A stretch of 64,000 bases of DNA from Microvirga sp. KLBC 81 (GCF_003075415.1 NZ_QDAH01000009.1:62001-126000); one strand, 5' to 3'. Positions 10,505-20,517 are shown, counted from the first letter of the stretch. Numbers and translations are program-made. The notes: a model not told the origin generated them from the letters alone.

Positions 10505-10510
10505 GGGGAA

Positions 10511-11686
10511 TCAGAAGGCCGACTTGAGGGCGCTGGCGAGGTCGGTGCGCTCCCAGGAGAAGCCCCCGTCCGCTTCCGGCTTGCGGCCGAAATGGCCATA
10601 AGCGGAGGTGCGGGCATAGATCGGCCTGTTGAGGCCGAGCTGCGTGCGGATGCCGCGCGGGGAGAGGTCCATCACGTCCATGAGAACGGCCTCGAGCTTG
10701 TCCTCGCTCACCTTGCCGGTCTCGTGCAGGTCCACGTAGATCGACAGGGGCTTGGCCACGCCGATGGCATAGGAGAGCTGCAGGGTGCAGCGGTCGGCGA
10801 GGCCCGCGGCCACCACGTTCTTGGCGAGATAGCGGGCGGCATAAGCCGCCGAGCGGTCCACCTTGGTCGGATCCTTGCCGGAGAACGCGCCGCCGCCATG
10901 CGGGGCCGCGCCGCCATAGGTGTCCACGATGATCTTGCGGCCGGTGAGACCGCAATCGCCGTCGGGGCCGCCGATCACGAACTTGCCGGTGGGGTTCACG
11001 TGCCAGATGGTCTCGGACGAGATCCAGCCCTCTGGCAGCGTCTGGCGGATATGGGGCTCGACGATCGCGCGCACGTCCTGGGAGGAGAGGCTCTCGTCCA
11101 GGTGCTGCGTGGACAGGACGATCTGCGTGGCGGCGACGGGCTTGCCGTTCTCGTAGCGGACCGTGACCTGGCTCTTGGCGTCGGGGCCGAGCTTGGCGGC
11201 ATCGCCGACCTTGCCCTTGCGGGCGGCGGTCAGGTTCTCGAGGATCTTGTGAGCGTAATAGATCGGCGCCGGCATCAGCTCCGGCGTCTCGTTGCAGGCA
11301 TAGCCGAACATGATGCCCTGGTCGCCCGCACCCTCATCCTTGTCGGTACCGGCATCCACGCCCTGAGCGATGTGGGCCGACTGGGCGTGCAGGTAGACGT
11401 CGATTTCGGCGTTCTTCCAGTGGAAGCCCGCCTGCTCGTAGCCGATGTCCCTGATGGCATCGCGGGCGAGCTGGATCACCTTGTCCTTGGTGATCGAATC
11501 AGGGCCGCGCACCTCGCCGGCGATCACGACCCGGTTGGTGGTGGCCAGCGTCTCGCAGGCGACCCGCGCTTCCGGCGCGGCTGCGAGATAAGCGTCGACG
11601 ACAGCATCGGAGATCCGGTCGCAAACCTTGTCCGGATGGCCTTCGGACACCGACTCGCTGGTGAAAAGATAGCTTGACCGCCGCAC
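10511..11686 (-). CDS. metK: S-adenosylmethionine synthase
   Basis: Makes S-adenosylmethionine from methionine and ATP in the cytoplasm. The 391-aa product begins [20 protein letters not shown], with GHPDK for ATP binding. It has the hexapeptide-type [12 protein letters not shown] (about residue 118) and the P-loop-like region [19 protein letters not shown]. The start is the GTG at 11686 because AAAGGA lies 8 nt upstream and the family N-terminus begins there; an in-frame ATG at 11746 would add 20 unrelated residues. Upstream is praR, downstream trmB. A stem-loop at 11721-11741 lies in the leader. Confidence 0.97.
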   Translation of the reverse strand: MRRSSYLFTSESVSEGHPDKVCDRISDAVVDAYLAAAPEARVACETLATTNRVVIAGEVRGPDSITKDKVIQLARDAIRDIGYEQAGFHWKNAEIDVYLHAQSAHIAQGVDAGTDKDEGAGDQGIMFGYACNETPELMPAPIYYAHKILENLTAARKGKVGDAAKLGPDAKSQVTVRYENGKPVAATQIVLSTQHLDESLSSQDVRAIVEPHIRQTLPEGWISSETIWHVNPTGKFVIGGPDGDCGLTGRKIIVDTYGGAAPHGGGAFSGKDPTKVDRSAAYAARYLAKNVVAAGLADRCTLQLSYAIGVAKPLSIYVDLHETGKVSEDKLEAVLMDVMDLSPRGIRTQLGLNRPIYARTSAYGHFGRKPEADGGFSWERTDLASALKSAF

Positions 11687-11720
11687 GATAGAATTCCTTT
11701 GAGGCAAACACGAAAAGCAC

Positions 11721-11741
11721 GGCTCACAGGGGCCGTAAGCC
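11721..11741 (-). promoter_or_regulatory. Stem-loop in the metK leader
   Basis: On the minus strand GGCTTAC and GTGAGCC form a 7-bp stem (one G-U) around the loop GGCCCCT, 35-55 nt upstream of the metK GTG. It is not followed by a T-run and does not match any SAM riboswitch layout I know. The function is unknown. Confidence 0.3.
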
Positions 11742-11792
11742 AACATTCAGGTCATGCCTCAGGCCGTCGGAAAGGTCAAGCGAACGCGTTCT

Positions 11793-12206
11793 TTATGACG
11801 AACGTTCCTGCTCGTCCTGGGCCGCGAGCGATGCCACCAGCTGCACGATGCTTTTGCGGACCTTGGCGCTCTTGATGCTGGTAAAGGTGCGGATGAGCTG
11901 CAGGCCTTCCGGGGTCGACATGACGTCCGCAATGTAAGGCGTCGATTCCTCTTCCGCAAAGCCAGGCTCGGCTTTTCCGCTCTTGATGCCATTGAAGAAG
12001 AAATGGATGTCGACGCCCAGGATCTTGGCGATGTCGACGAGGCGACCCACGCTGATCCGGTTCATTCCTTTTTCGTATTTCTGGACCTGCTGAAAGGTAA
12101 GGCCAAGCATTTCACCAAGCTTTTCTTGGCTCATGCCAATCGAAATACGACGCATACGCACCCGTGTTCCGATTTCCTTATCAATCGAGCTGGTCGACTT
12201 CTTCAT
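11793..12206 (-). CDS. praR: XRE-family transcriptional regulator, PraR type
   Basis: A 137-aa helix-turn-helix protein. The HTH is at about residues 12-70 (IGTRVRMRRISIGMSQEKLG, then GLTFQQVQKYEKGMNRIS). The C-terminal tail runs through DVMSTPEGLQLIRTF, as in PraR proteins. In rhizobia PraR represses quorum-sensing and biofilm or reb genes; that role is known for the family, not shown here. Its place between lnt and metK is the conserved rhizobial position. The ATG at 12206 is chosen over a TTG at 12227 by family length. Confidence 0.8.
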   Translation of the reverse strand: MKKSTSSIDKEIGTRVRMRRISIGMSQEKLGEMLGLTFQQVQKYEKGMNRISVGRLVDIAKILGVDIHFFFNGIKSGKAEPGFAEEESTPYIADVMSTPEGLQLIRTFTSIKSAKVRKSIVQLVASLAAQDEQERSS

Positions 12207-12256
12207 GGCCCCGGGCTTTCTTGTCAAAGCTGACGTATCGCCATGTCCTTATCATC

Positions 12257-13864
12257 TTAGATGCAGGACGCTCTTTGTTTTCGGCGTACAATCAAGGCCA
12301 TTAAGCAGATCACAAGCATGGCCGTCAAAGAAAACCTACTTGTTTTTGCAGAAAGATTTGCTTTCACTGCAACTGGTAACTTTGCGTCTATGATACCTTC
12401 AACCCCAAGTGGAAGCCTGTCCACAATCCGGCCGTAAGGGTCAACGATTGCTGAGATTCCCGTGTTGGCGGCTCTCACCAGAGGTAGGCCTTCCTCCACG
12501 GAACGTAACCGTGCTTGAGCAAAGTGCTGGTAGGGTCCGGTGGTCTGTCCGAACCAGCCATCATTGGTGACGTTGAGGATGAGGTTCGGGCGGGCGCCCT
12601 CGGGCAGGATCTCGCCAGGAAAGATCGCCTCGTAGCAGATCGAGGCGGCCACCGGCGGCAAACCCGGAACGGAGAGCAGCCGACGCTTCTCGCTGGGCTC
12701 GAAGCCCCCTGGGATATGCACGAACTGGCGCAGGCCCACGGCCTTGATCAGGGTATCGAGGAATTTCGGCACGTATTCGCCGAAGGGCACCAGATGAACC
12801 TTGTCGTAGGAGCCGAGAATGGTGCCGCGATCGTCGATCACCTGGATCGCGTTGTAGAACTTGCCGACCGCCTCGCCCGGCAGGGGTTCGTCCATGCGCG
12901 CGGCGCCCGTGATCAGCACGGAGCCCGGTTCCAGAAGTCCTCCGATCTGGGCGAGCGAAGCCGGGTCGCGGTGGAGAAGGAACGGGAAAGCCGATTCCGG
13001 CCAGATGATATGAGTGGCATCGGCAGCGGTTTGGCCGTCACGGCCGGTGCTCGCGCTCAACGTGAGATAGCGCCGCATGATCGGGTCGCGATTGCGCGGG
13101 TTGAATTTGGCATCCTGCGGCAGATTGGGCTGCATGATGCGAAGGCGCACGTTCTCGACGGTGGCTGTCGGCCCGGACGGAACGCGCCAGAAGCCGAAGG
13201 CCGCCATCGCGAGAAGCAATGCCGCAGCAAGGCTCGGCACAGCCCAGCGCTCACGCGCCGTGCGGCCTGTGACGGTCAGCGCGGGAGAGGCACAGATCGC
13301 GATGGCGAGGAAGCTCAGGCCATAGAGACCGACCAGGGAGGCGCTCTGCATGAGCCAGAGATTCTGACCCAGCGCCATGCCGGGATTATTCCAGGGAAAG
13401 CCCGTGAAAAGATGGCCGCGCAGCCACTCGCTGACCGAGAGTCCGAAGGCAAGGGCGAAGACGCGTGAGGCATCGGGCAGCCACAGAAGGCGGGCGAGCG
13501 CAAAGCCGAAGGCGGTGAAGAAGGCGAGCAGCGCCGGAAGCCCCAGGACGCCGAAGGGCAGGGCCCAGGCGAATTGATCCGCCTCCACGAGGAAGGCCGC
13601 ACCCAGCCACCAGAGCCCGGCCACGAAATATCCGAAGCCCCAGAACCAGCCGATGAGAGCCGCCGATTTGAGGGGAGCCCAACGGGAAGGACCCGCCTTG
13701 CCGGCCCCGTCGATGAGCCACACGGCGGGCGTGAGCGACAGGGCAAGCGCCGGCAGGAAGCCGAAGGGCGGCATGGCGAGCGCGCCCAAAGCTCCCGCTG
13801 CAAAGCTAAAGATCCAGCGGCGCCATCCCCGGGCGAGGATGGCGCGATCGGCGATAAGGGTCAT
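12257..13864 (-). CDS. lnt: Apolipoprotein N-acyltransferase
   Basis: Adds the third acyl chain to the N-terminal cysteine of lipoproteins in the inner membrane. A 535-aa protein with about seven N-terminal and one C-terminal membrane helices around a periplasmic nitrilase-like domain (about 236-500). The catalytic triad is visible as Glu290 (IIWPES), Lys355 (YDKVHLVPFGEYVP) and Cys410 (SICYEAIFPGE). The gene overlaps the CBS/CorC gene upstream by 4 nt. Confidence 0.96.
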   Translation of the reverse strand: MTLIADRAILARGWRRWIFSFAAGALGALAMPPFGFLPALALSLTPAVWLIDGAGKAGPSRWAPLKSAALIGWFWGFGYFVAGLWWLGAAFLVEADQFAWALPFGVLGLPALLAFFTAFGFALARLLWLPDASRVFALAFGLSVSEWLRGHLFTGFPWNNPGMALGQNLWLMQSASLVGLYGLSFLAIAICASPALTVTGRTARERWAVPSLAAALLLAMAAFGFWRVPSGPTATVENVRLRIMQPNLPQDAKFNPRNRDPIMRRYLTLSASTGRDGQTAADATHIIWPESAFPFLLHRDPASLAQIGGLLEPGSVLITGAARMDEPLPGEAVGKFYNAIQVIDDRGTILGSYDKVHLVPFGEYVPKFLDTLIKAVGLRQFVHIPGGFEPSEKRRLLSVPGLPPVAASICYEAIFPGEILPEGARPNLILNVTNDGWFGQTTGPYQHFAQARLRSVEEGLPLVRAANTGISAIVDPYGRIVDRLPLGVEGIIDAKLPVAVKANLSAKTSRFSLTAMLVICLMALIVRRKQRASCI

Positions 13865-14883
13865 TCCGCCGCAGCGCTTTCAGGGCGCGGGGCAGATGAT
13901 TCCACCTCGACCTCGGTGGATGGGGCATGCCGGAGGATGCGCAGGCGCTTCACACGACGGGGATCGGCATCGAGCACCTCGAATTCGAGGCCCTTCGGAC
14001 CCTCGATCACCTCGCTGCGCGAGGGCACGCGGCCCGCGAGCGTCACGATGAAGCCGCCGATGGTGTCGATGTCCTCGGCGCCTTCCTCGTCGGAGAGATC
14101 GACGCCGAGCGTCTCCGTCACTTCGTCGAGGCTCGCGCGGGCGTCGGCGACGTAGGTGCCGTCGGCCGCCTTCGTGATGGTGACCTCCTCATCCTCGTCG
14201 TGCTCGTCCTCGATATCGCCCACCACCATTTCCACGAGGTCTTCGATGGAAACGAGGCCGTCCGTGCCGCCATATTCGTCGATCACGAGGGCCATGTGGG
14301 TGCGGGTCGCCTGCATCCGCACCAGGAGGTCGATGGCCGGCATGGAGCGCGGTACGAAGAGCACCGGGCGCAGGATATTGGCCTGAGCCAGGACCATGGA
14401 CAGATCGACCTGCCCGAGGCTCGGCGGGGGCGTCTCGTCGCTCGCTCCGGATTCCGAGGCGCCGCCGTCGGCGCGCATGGCGATGAAATCGAGGAAGTCC
14501 CGGATGTGGACCATGCCCTTCGGGTCGTCGAGAGTCTCGCCATAGACCGGCAGACGGGAATGGCCCGCCGTGCGGAAGAGGCTGAGCAGCTCGCCGAGAT
14601 TGGTGTCGGATGCCACCGCCACGATATCGGCGCGAGGCACCATCACGTCTTCCACCCGGATGCGGTGGAAGGAGAGCACGTTCTTGAGCATCGCCCTTTC
14701 CTGGGGCGAGAAGTCCGTGTCCTCGACGGATTCCTCGAGGGCGTCCTCGAGATCATGGCGGATGGATTCGCGGGGCTTCAGCCCCAAGCGAATGAGGACC
14801 CGGTCATACCAATGGTCGCGTGAATCGTCTTGTTCAGCGAGGGTTCGGACAGGTCGGTCGCTACGACTTCGATCTTCGTTCAT
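13861..14883 (-). CDS. CBS-domain CorC/TlyC-family protein
   Basis: A 340-aa cytoplasmic protein with two CBS domains in tandem (about residues 75-205; [20 protein letters not shown] and [20 protein letters not shown]), a short linker with [16 protein letters not shown], and the C-terminal CorC/HlyC FAD-binding-like domain (about 235-320). Members are called hemolysin-related or Mg/Co efflux proteins; the true role is unsettled. It sits between ybeY and lnt as in most proteobacteria and overlaps lnt by ATGA. Confidence 0.9.
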   Translation of the reverse strand: MNEDRSRSDRPVRTLAEQDDSRDHWYDRVLIRLGLKPRESIRHDLEDALEESVEDTDFSPQERAMLKNVLSFHRIRVEDVMVPRADIVAVASDTNLGELLSLFRTAGHSRLPVYGETLDDPKGMVHIRDFLDFIAMRADGGASESGASDETPPPSLGQVDLSMVLAQANILRPVLFVPRSMPAIDLLVRMQATRTHMALVIDEYGGTDGLVSIEDLVEMVVGDIEDEHDEDEEVTITKAADGTYVADARASLDEVTETLGVDLSDEEGAEDIDTIGGFIVTLAGRVPSRSEVIEGPKGLEFEVLDADPRRVKRLRILRHAPSTEVEVESSAPRPESAAAE

Positions 14884-14915
14884 GTCAGTTGAGTATCAGC
14901 CTAAACGTCAGCCGT

Positions 14916-15392
14916 TCATGCTGCCATATCGCGATAGGGATCGGCGATGCCAAGAGTGGCGAGCGCCTTCACCTCGAGAGCTTCCATGATCTCCGCCTCC
15001 GCCTCGGTTTCGTGGTCGTAGCCGAGGAGGTGCAGAACTCCATGGACGATCAAATGGGCAAAATGATGCGCGAGCTCCTTGGATTCCTCCTCGGATTCGC
15101 GCACCAGCGTTTCATAAGCTAAAGCAATATCGCCCAAATGGCGAGGCCCCGTCGCCCCCGGCTGCTCGGGGGCTGGGAAAGAAAGCACATTGGTGGGCTT
15201 GTCCTTGCCCCGCCAGGTGCGGTTCAGCTCCTGGATCTGGGCATCGTCGGTCAGCATCACGCTCGCCTCGAATTCACCATTGGCCTCGTAGGTCACGGCC
15301 AAAGCGGCTGAAGCGGCCTTCCGGGCGAGGGCCTCCACATCCGGGATCTTCTCCCAGTCGCCCTCCTCGATCATGATGTCGAGTTCGATCAC
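14916..15392 (-). CDS. ybeY: Endoribonuclease YbeY (16S rRNA maturation and quality control)
   Basis: A 158-aa metal-dependent RNase with the zinc motif H-x3-H-x5-H seen as HGVLHLLGYDHETEAE, and the core NRTWRGKDKPTNVLSFP. The GTG at 15392 overlaps the phoH stop as GTGA, which suggests translational coupling. The frame stays open upstream to 15968, but that part is antisense-like to PhoH coding sequence and was rejected. Confidence 0.95.
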   Translation of the reverse strand: MIELDIMIEEGDWEKIPDVEALARKAASAALAVTYEANGEFEASVMLTDDAQIQELNRTWRGKDKPTNVLSFPAPEQPGATGPRHLGDIALAYETLVRESEEESKELAHHFAHLIVHGVLHLLGYDHETEAEAEIMEALEVKALATLGIADPYRDMAA

Positions 15393-16483
15393 GGTCTTAC
15401 GTTCCGTTCGCGATACGATTGTTCCTGCGGCGGCTCCTGCTTCGTGGCCTTGTCGTAAGCGGCCACGATGCGGCGCACCAGATCGTGGCGCACCACGTCC
15501 GCCTCCCTGAAGGTCACGCGGGAGATGCCCTCGACCCCATGCAGGATGCGCACGGCCTCGACGAGGCCCGATTTCTGGCCCGGCGGCAGGTCGATCTGCG
15601 TCGGGTCGCCGGTGATGATCATGCGCGAGCCCTCGCCAAGGCGCGTCAGAAACATCTTCATCTGCATGGAGGTGGTGTTCTGCGCTTCGTCCAGCAGCAC
15701 CAGGGAGTTGGTGAGCGTGCGCCCGCGCATGAAGGCGAGCGGCGCGATCTCGATCATGCCGGTCTGAAGGCCACGATCCACGTGTCGGGCCTCCATGAAG
15801 TCGTAGAGCGCGTCGTAGATCGGGCGAAGATAGGGATCGACCTTCTCGCGCATGTCGCCCGGCAGGAAGCCGAGGCGCTCGCCCGCTTCCACGGCGGGAC
15901 GCGAGATGATGAGGCGGTCCACCTGGCCCGCCTCCAACAGCGAGACGGCATAGCCCACGGCAAGCCATGTCTTACCGGTGCCCGCAGGGCCTTCGGCAAA
16001 GACCAGCTCGTTCTGCTTGAGAGCCTTGATATAGACGTTCTGCGCCGCGTTGCGGGCCCGTACCACGCCGCGCCGGCGGGTGGCGATATGGTCGAAGGCG
16101 GAGAGACCTGGCGTTGCGGTTTCCGCGTCCGGGAAGAGGGTGCCCTGCAGGGACGATTCCTCGATCGTGCCGTCCACGTCGCCGGGGCCGGGCGATGCGC
16201 CCTGGCGGGCGCGGTCATAGAGCGTTTCGAGAACGCGTCGAGCAAGTTCCGAGGATTCCGGCGTGCCCTTCACGGTCACCCGGTTGCCGTTGGCGATGGC
16301 AGCCACGTTCAGGCGGCGCTCCAGATGCGCGAGGTTCTGGTCGTACTGCCCGAAAACAAGGCTGGCGAGGCGGTTGTCGTCGAAGGTGAGGATGATTTCG
16401 GCCTCTTCCTCGACGCCGGGATGGGAAGTGCTGGAGGGTTGTCCCTTCTGCGCTCGTGCGGTCGCGTTGTCCGCTGGCCTCAA
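15389..16483 (-). CDS. PhoH-family ATPase (PhoL)
   Basis: A 364-aa protein with an N-terminal KH-like region (about 25-95; ANGNRVTVKGTPESSELAR) and a PhoH P-loop domain: Walker A GPAGTGKT at 165-172 and Walker B VLLDEAQN near 258. It stands directly before ybeY with a 4-nt overlap, the widespread phoH-ybeY pair linked to RNA metabolism. Biochemical activity is inferred from the family. Confidence 0.93.
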   Translation of the reverse strand: MRPADNATARAQKGQPSSTSHPGVEEEAEIILTFDDNRLASLVFGQYDQNLAHLERRLNVAAIANGNRVTVKGTPESSELARRVLETLYDRARQGASPGPGDVDGTIEESSLQGTLFPDAETATPGLSAFDHIATRRRGVVRARNAAQNVYIKALKQNELVFAEGPAGTGKTWLAVGYAVSLLEAGQVDRLIISRPAVEAGERLGFLPGDMREKVDPYLRPIYDALYDFMEARHVDRGLQTGMIEIAPLAFMRGRTLTNSLVLLDEAQNTTSMQMKMFLTRLGEGSRMIITGDPTQIDLPPGQKSGLVEAVRILHGVEGISRVTFREADVVRHDLVRRIVAAYDKATKQEPPQEQSYRERNVRP

Positions 16484-16549
16484 ATGCCTCTCCTCATGTT
16501 TTCCGCCACGGGGTTATGGCGAAAGAAACTCTCTTCGGAGGAGAAAGTG

Positions 16550-17908
<1,359 letters not shown>

Positions 17909-18036
17909 GAGATCGGCCTGTCTGCTTGCAATGCGGGCGGTCAAAGATCGAGCGCCCTTTTAAGCCTTTTGGGCATCAATGAGAATAGCGGCCCTTTGGC
18001 TCAAGGCCTCGAAGGATTTCCATGTCCGTCATCGGC

Positions 18037-18177
18037 CTAGAGCATCAGACGTGAAAAGTGGACTTGCACTTTTGGGACCAATCCGATGCTCCCTTCTCTA
18101 GAGAGCGCATCGTTCGAGGCGTAAAACCGGGTCCACTTTTCGCTGACGCGGCCCTTCGGGTCCGCACGAGGCGCTAG
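18037..18177 (-). repeat. Interspersed palindromic repeat, family 1, copy B
   Basis: A near-exact inverted copy of the repeat at 6735-6893, bounded by CTAG at both ends. It contains GTGAAAAGTGGACTTGCAC, GATGCTCCCTTCTCTAGAG and the shared GCCCTTCGGGTCCGCACGA end. It lies upstream of miaB. Confidence 0.9.
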
Positions 18178-18474
18178 TGCCGGTGATTCCGAGCCAGTGA
18201 GGCGCATCCCTCTCAGCCGGGTGGCAAGAACGGCAGAGAGTGTCCGTCTGGTGTGCACAATCGGATATCAAACGGATATCAAAGAGCCAAGCGGAAGCGA
18301 CCTCATCAGGGCGTGAGAGCCGCCGAGGGTGAGCGATCGAGGGGGACGCGAGGAGCGGTCCGGCTCAATGGATGAAGTTTGAGAGGAACCGGATGGCTCC
18401 TCGCGCACGGTTCTTTTAGGCGGACAGGCGAGCCATGGCTCGGCGATTGTCGCAGGCGGACACCGCATCCTTTC
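18178..18474. other. Non-coding stretch with an 11-bp tandem duplication
   Basis: No convincing gene on either strand; the open frames have random composition and no usable ribosome binding sites. An exact tandem duplication of CGGATATCAAA occupies 18262-18283. On the plus strand GAACCG...CGGTTC (18377-18415 area) is followed by TTTTA and resembles a weak terminator. Confidence 0.5.
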
Positions 18475-18614
18475 CAGCGGGCAGCCTGTGACCAACCGTG
18501 AGCCGCAGCCTGGGCCTCCCGTCGCATGGGTCTGCGTTGAACCCATGCACGGGACCGCTCCCGACCCCACTCTTGCGACGCCTCACGAGCGCACCCCTCG
18601 GCAGGCCGGGACAA
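18475..18614 (-). ncRNA. ssrS: Probable 6S RNA
   Basis: 6S RNA mimics an open promoter and holds sigma-70 RNA polymerase. On the minus strand the segment folds into a long rod. The apical hairpin is GCATGGGT/ACCCATGC (18541-18548 with 18524-18531), extended by TCCCGT/ACGGGA. A large central bubble follows, with GTCGCAAGAGTGGGGTCGGG on the 5' side and CCCAGGCTGCGG on the 3' side. The closing helix has CGTGAG/CTCACG (18582-18587 with 18497-18502) and CGGCCTG/CAGGCTG (18602-18608 with 18482-18488). CGCAAG on the 5' side and CAGxCTGCGGC on the 3' side resemble the same places in E. coli 6S RNA. A well-spaced sigma-70 promoter lies directly upstream. Ends are approximate. No protein frame is credible here. 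Confidence 0.62.
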
Positions 18615-18619
18615 TGCAC

Positions 18620-18648
18620 GGTATAGCCGACGTTAGGACAAAAGTCAA
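18620..18648 (-). promoter_or_regulatory. Predicted sigma-70 promoter of the 6S RNA gene
   Basis: TTGACT (18648-18643) and TATACC (18625-18620) on the minus strand with a 17-nt spacer; transcription would start near 18613. It is the best -35/-10 pair I see in the window. Confidence 0.62.
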
Positions 18649-18690
18649 GAACGAAGAAAGAACATTCTCCGGCTGTCCAATCCAGTTCTC

Positions 18691-18783
18691 CGTCATCCCC
18701 GGGCTTGTGCCGGGGATCCCGCTTCGGTGAGGCGCGGCGTTCCTCCTGACCGGGATGGCCGGCACAAGCCCGGCCATGACGGG
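18691..18783. repeat. REP-like palindromic element
   Basis: Two back-to-back inverted repeats: CCCCGGGCTTGTGCCGGGG followed by GGCCGGCACAAGCCCGGCC, flanked by CGTCAT and ATGACG. Related elements are at 25306-25411 and 29127-29217. Typical extragenic palindromic repeats of this bacterial group. Confidence 0.75.
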
Positions 18784-19006
18784 GAGGATGACCGGAAGGC
18801 AGCGAATCCATTGACCCTTCACCACCTTCAGGTGTTATCTCGTAGCCGGAGCCGGGCGCACCCGGTTCCGGGGCGTGAGAACCTCAACCCATGGTGGCCG
18901 GTATCGGCCGTGAACGATGCCTTCCCAGCTACGGCCGGGGAGGCGGTGACGCATGTCCAGGGCGCAAGCCTAAAGGTCATCGCGGTCGTCCATGGGCGGC
19001 TTCTCA

Positions 19007-19057
19007 ACTCCCCGACCACCAGCGGTGCTGGTGGTCGCTTCGCTTCACAAGGGGAGT
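19007..19057 (+). promoter_or_regulatory. Hairpin that can mask the ribosome binding site of the next gene
   Basis: An 11-bp perfect hairpin (CGACCACCAGC, loop GGT, GCTGGTGGTCG; 19013-19037) is nested in an outer helix in which ACTCCCC (19007-19013) pairs with GGGGAGT (19051-19057). GGGGAG is the Shine-Dalgarno of the gene starting at 19064. The two helices share one C at 19013, so they would stack or compete. This suggests translational control. Confidence 0.5.
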
Positions 19058-19063
19058 GTCGCC

Positions 19064-19312
19064 ATGGTGTTCCGCCGCAAACCGAAACCGCCGCTCGCGC
19101 AGGCGGAGAAGCTGGTGCAGGAGGCCGCCACCCTCATCTACCGCTACTGGCGCGACAGGGATTACATGCCGAGCAGGTCCGATCTGACGATGTTCCACCA
19201 GCTGGAGGAGATGCTTTTTCACAGCCACGCCGCCGTGCGCCGCATCGCCATCCGCATGGAACGGCGCTTTCACGGCGAGCCGGAAATCGACGAGCACAAG
19301 TGGTCACGCTGA
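19064..19312 (+). CDS. Conserved-looking hypothetical protein, 82 aa
   Basis: Start ATG at 19064 with GGGGAG 7 nt upstream. The product (MVFRRKPKPPLAQAEKLVQ...) is basic at the N-terminus and mostly helical, with Trp/Tyr/His-rich stretches (IYRYWRDRDYM, MLFHSHAAVRR). No signal peptide or membrane helix. I do not recognise the family. It stands alone between the REP-like element and the GST gene; its leader can fold over the ribosome binding site. Codon use looks like its neighbours. Confidence 0.6.
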   Translation: MVFRRKPKPPLAQAEKLVQEAATLIYRYWRDRDYMPSRSDLTMFHQLEEMLFHSHAAVRRIAIRMERRFHGEPEIDEHKWSR

Positions 19313-19447
19313 TTTCTCGCCATCCCCGGCGGCCAGAAGGGCCGCGAAGGGGATCCATAGAACTGCGGGTTAAAGTGGATTCCCTTCCCTCCGATGGCTG
19401 CGCCATCTCCAGCCGGGAATGACACAGGGACAGCCTTTCAAGGCGGC

Positions 19448-20131
19448 CTATTCTCTGTACGCACCCTCGACGGGAGCGGACAAGTCGCGATCCGCGGCGC
19501 GGATCTCGGCTGTCACCCTGGCGAAGGACGGGCGCTCGCTGAGCCTCGCATACCAGGCGGCGAGCGCCTTGTGCTCTTTCAGGGACGGGCCGCCCAGACG
19601 GCGGGTCCAGAACACGGTCATGAAGACTGCAAGATCCGCCACTGAGAAAGCCCCGCAGAAGTAATCCTGGCCCTCGAGCCTGCGGTCGAGATCCACATAG
19701 TGTCGTCCTAAAACCGCCTCTGCCTCTCGCGCCTTGGCTTCCTTCTCGGTCCAGCGCTGCAGATCGTCGGGCTTCGGTTCGGTCCGGTGCATCAGCGCGC
19801 GCAACGGCACCAGCATGACCTCGTCGGCGAAGAGATCGAGAAGCCTGCATCGCGCCCGCGCCTCCGCGGTCTTCGGATGAAGCGCGGGATCGGGGTAGGC
19901 GTCCTCCAGATATTCGAGGATCAGGGTGGAATCGTAGAGGGTCAGGTCCCCGTCGACGAGGACGGGGACCTGACCCTTGGGATTGGCGGCCAGCACGTCG
20001 GGGTGCTTGGGGCTGTAGCCCTTGGTCTGGCTGAAGGCGACCTGGATGCGCTCGAACGGCAGCCCCTTCTCGTGAAGGGCGGTTTCGACCTTGCGGGAGA
20101 AGAGGCTCAACGGGCCGGAATAGAGCTTCAT
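19448..20131 (-). CDS. Glutathione S-transferase family protein
   Basis: A 227-aa cytosolic GST. The N-terminal thioredoxin-like domain (1-78) starts MKLYSGPLSLFSRKVETAL with a Ser in the catalytic area, followed by the cis-Pro motif GQVPVLVDG and the Asp-Ser pair LYDSTLILEYLE. The C-terminal helical domain (about 90-215) carries FSVADLAVFMTVF. Substrate unknown. The next gene upstream, DUF1127, is 11 nt away on the same strand, so the two may be co-transcribed. Confidence 0.9.
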   Translation of the reverse strand: MKLYSGPLSLFSRKVETALHEKGLPFERIQVAFSQTKGYSPKHPDVLAANPKGQVPVLVDGDLTLYDSTLILEYLEDAYPDPALHPKTAEARARCRLLDLFADEVMLVPLRALMHRTEPKPDDLQRWTEKEAKAREAEAVLGRHYVDLDRRLEGQDYFCGAFSVADLAVFMTVFWTRRLGGPSLKEHKALAAWYARLSERPSFARVTAEIRAADRDLSAPVEGAYRE

Positions 20132-20142
20132 GGATCAGCCTT

Positions 20143-20382
20143 TCATCGTCCGAGCGCCGGCGGCAGGTAATCCCGCCAGGAGGCGGTATTCAAACCCTCC
20201 ACATCGGCGCGTGACAATCCGATATCGGCCAGCGCCCTGTCATCCATGCTGTACAGGACCCGGGCGTTCCTGCGCCGGTCGAGCCAGGCCTCGTAGCGCA
20301 GAAGCAGCGTGAGCAAGGTGCTCCGTCTCTCACGAGTGGCGGTCCTGAACCCAAGATTTACTGCGGTATGTCCGATTGCCAT
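20143..20382 (-). CDS. DUF1127 domain protein
   Basis: A 79-aa basic protein whose C-terminal part (ARVLYSMDDRALADIGLSRADVEG) is the DUF1127 signature. Small Arg-rich DUF1127 proteins in alphaproteobacteria are linked to RNA and phosphate or carbon metabolism. The ATG at 20382 has GGAGA 6 nt upstream, preferred over a longer open frame to 20409. Divergent from the LysR gene, which may control it together with the GST. Confidence 0.85.
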   Translation of the reverse strand: MAIGHTAVNLGFRTATRERRSTLLTLLLRYEAWLDRRRNARVLYSMDDRALADIGLSRADVEGLNTASWRDYLPPALGR

Positions 20383-20478
20383 GACAGGTCTCCATAAGGG
20401 CTTTTGCAAAGGCGTTTTGCTGGAGAAAACTCTGCTCCTGTGCTAGCTTCGTGGCAAACGAGAAGTCCTTGACTGCTG

Positions 20479-20495
20479 CCCAAGCAAAACTTGGG
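20479..20495. promoter_or_regulatory. Inverted repeat between the DUF1127/GST genes and the LysR gene
   Basis: CCCAAG-CAAAA-CTTGGG is a perfect 6-bp inverted repeat in the divergent intergenic region, 23 nt before the LysR start. Size and place fit a LysR-family autoregulatory site. Confidence 0.45.
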
Positions 20496-20517
20496 TGAAC
20501 ACCCGCTGGATCAGCCC

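Noticed and set aside
11687..11792. A SAM riboswitch before metK
   Set aside because: Only a simple 7-bp hairpin is present; I could not match the pseudoknot layout of SAM-II, SAM/SAH or other classes, and such switches are not usual before rhizobial metK.
15393..15968. A longer YbeY starting far upstream
   Set aside because: The extension overlaps phoH coding sequence in another frame and has no family similarity; the GTG at 15392 fits the family length.
18475..18614. Possibility that the structured RNA is RNase P RNA, tmRNA or SRP RNA
   Set aside because: It lacks the GAGGAAAGTCCGGGCTC core of RNase P RNA, a tag frame or tRNA-like T-loop for tmRNA, and the GGAAGCAGCC loop of SRP RNA.
18306..18811. 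Several overlapping minus-strand frames around the 6S candidate
   Set aside because: Random-looking Arg/Ser/Pro composition, no usable start sites; the RNA fold and promoter explain the region better.
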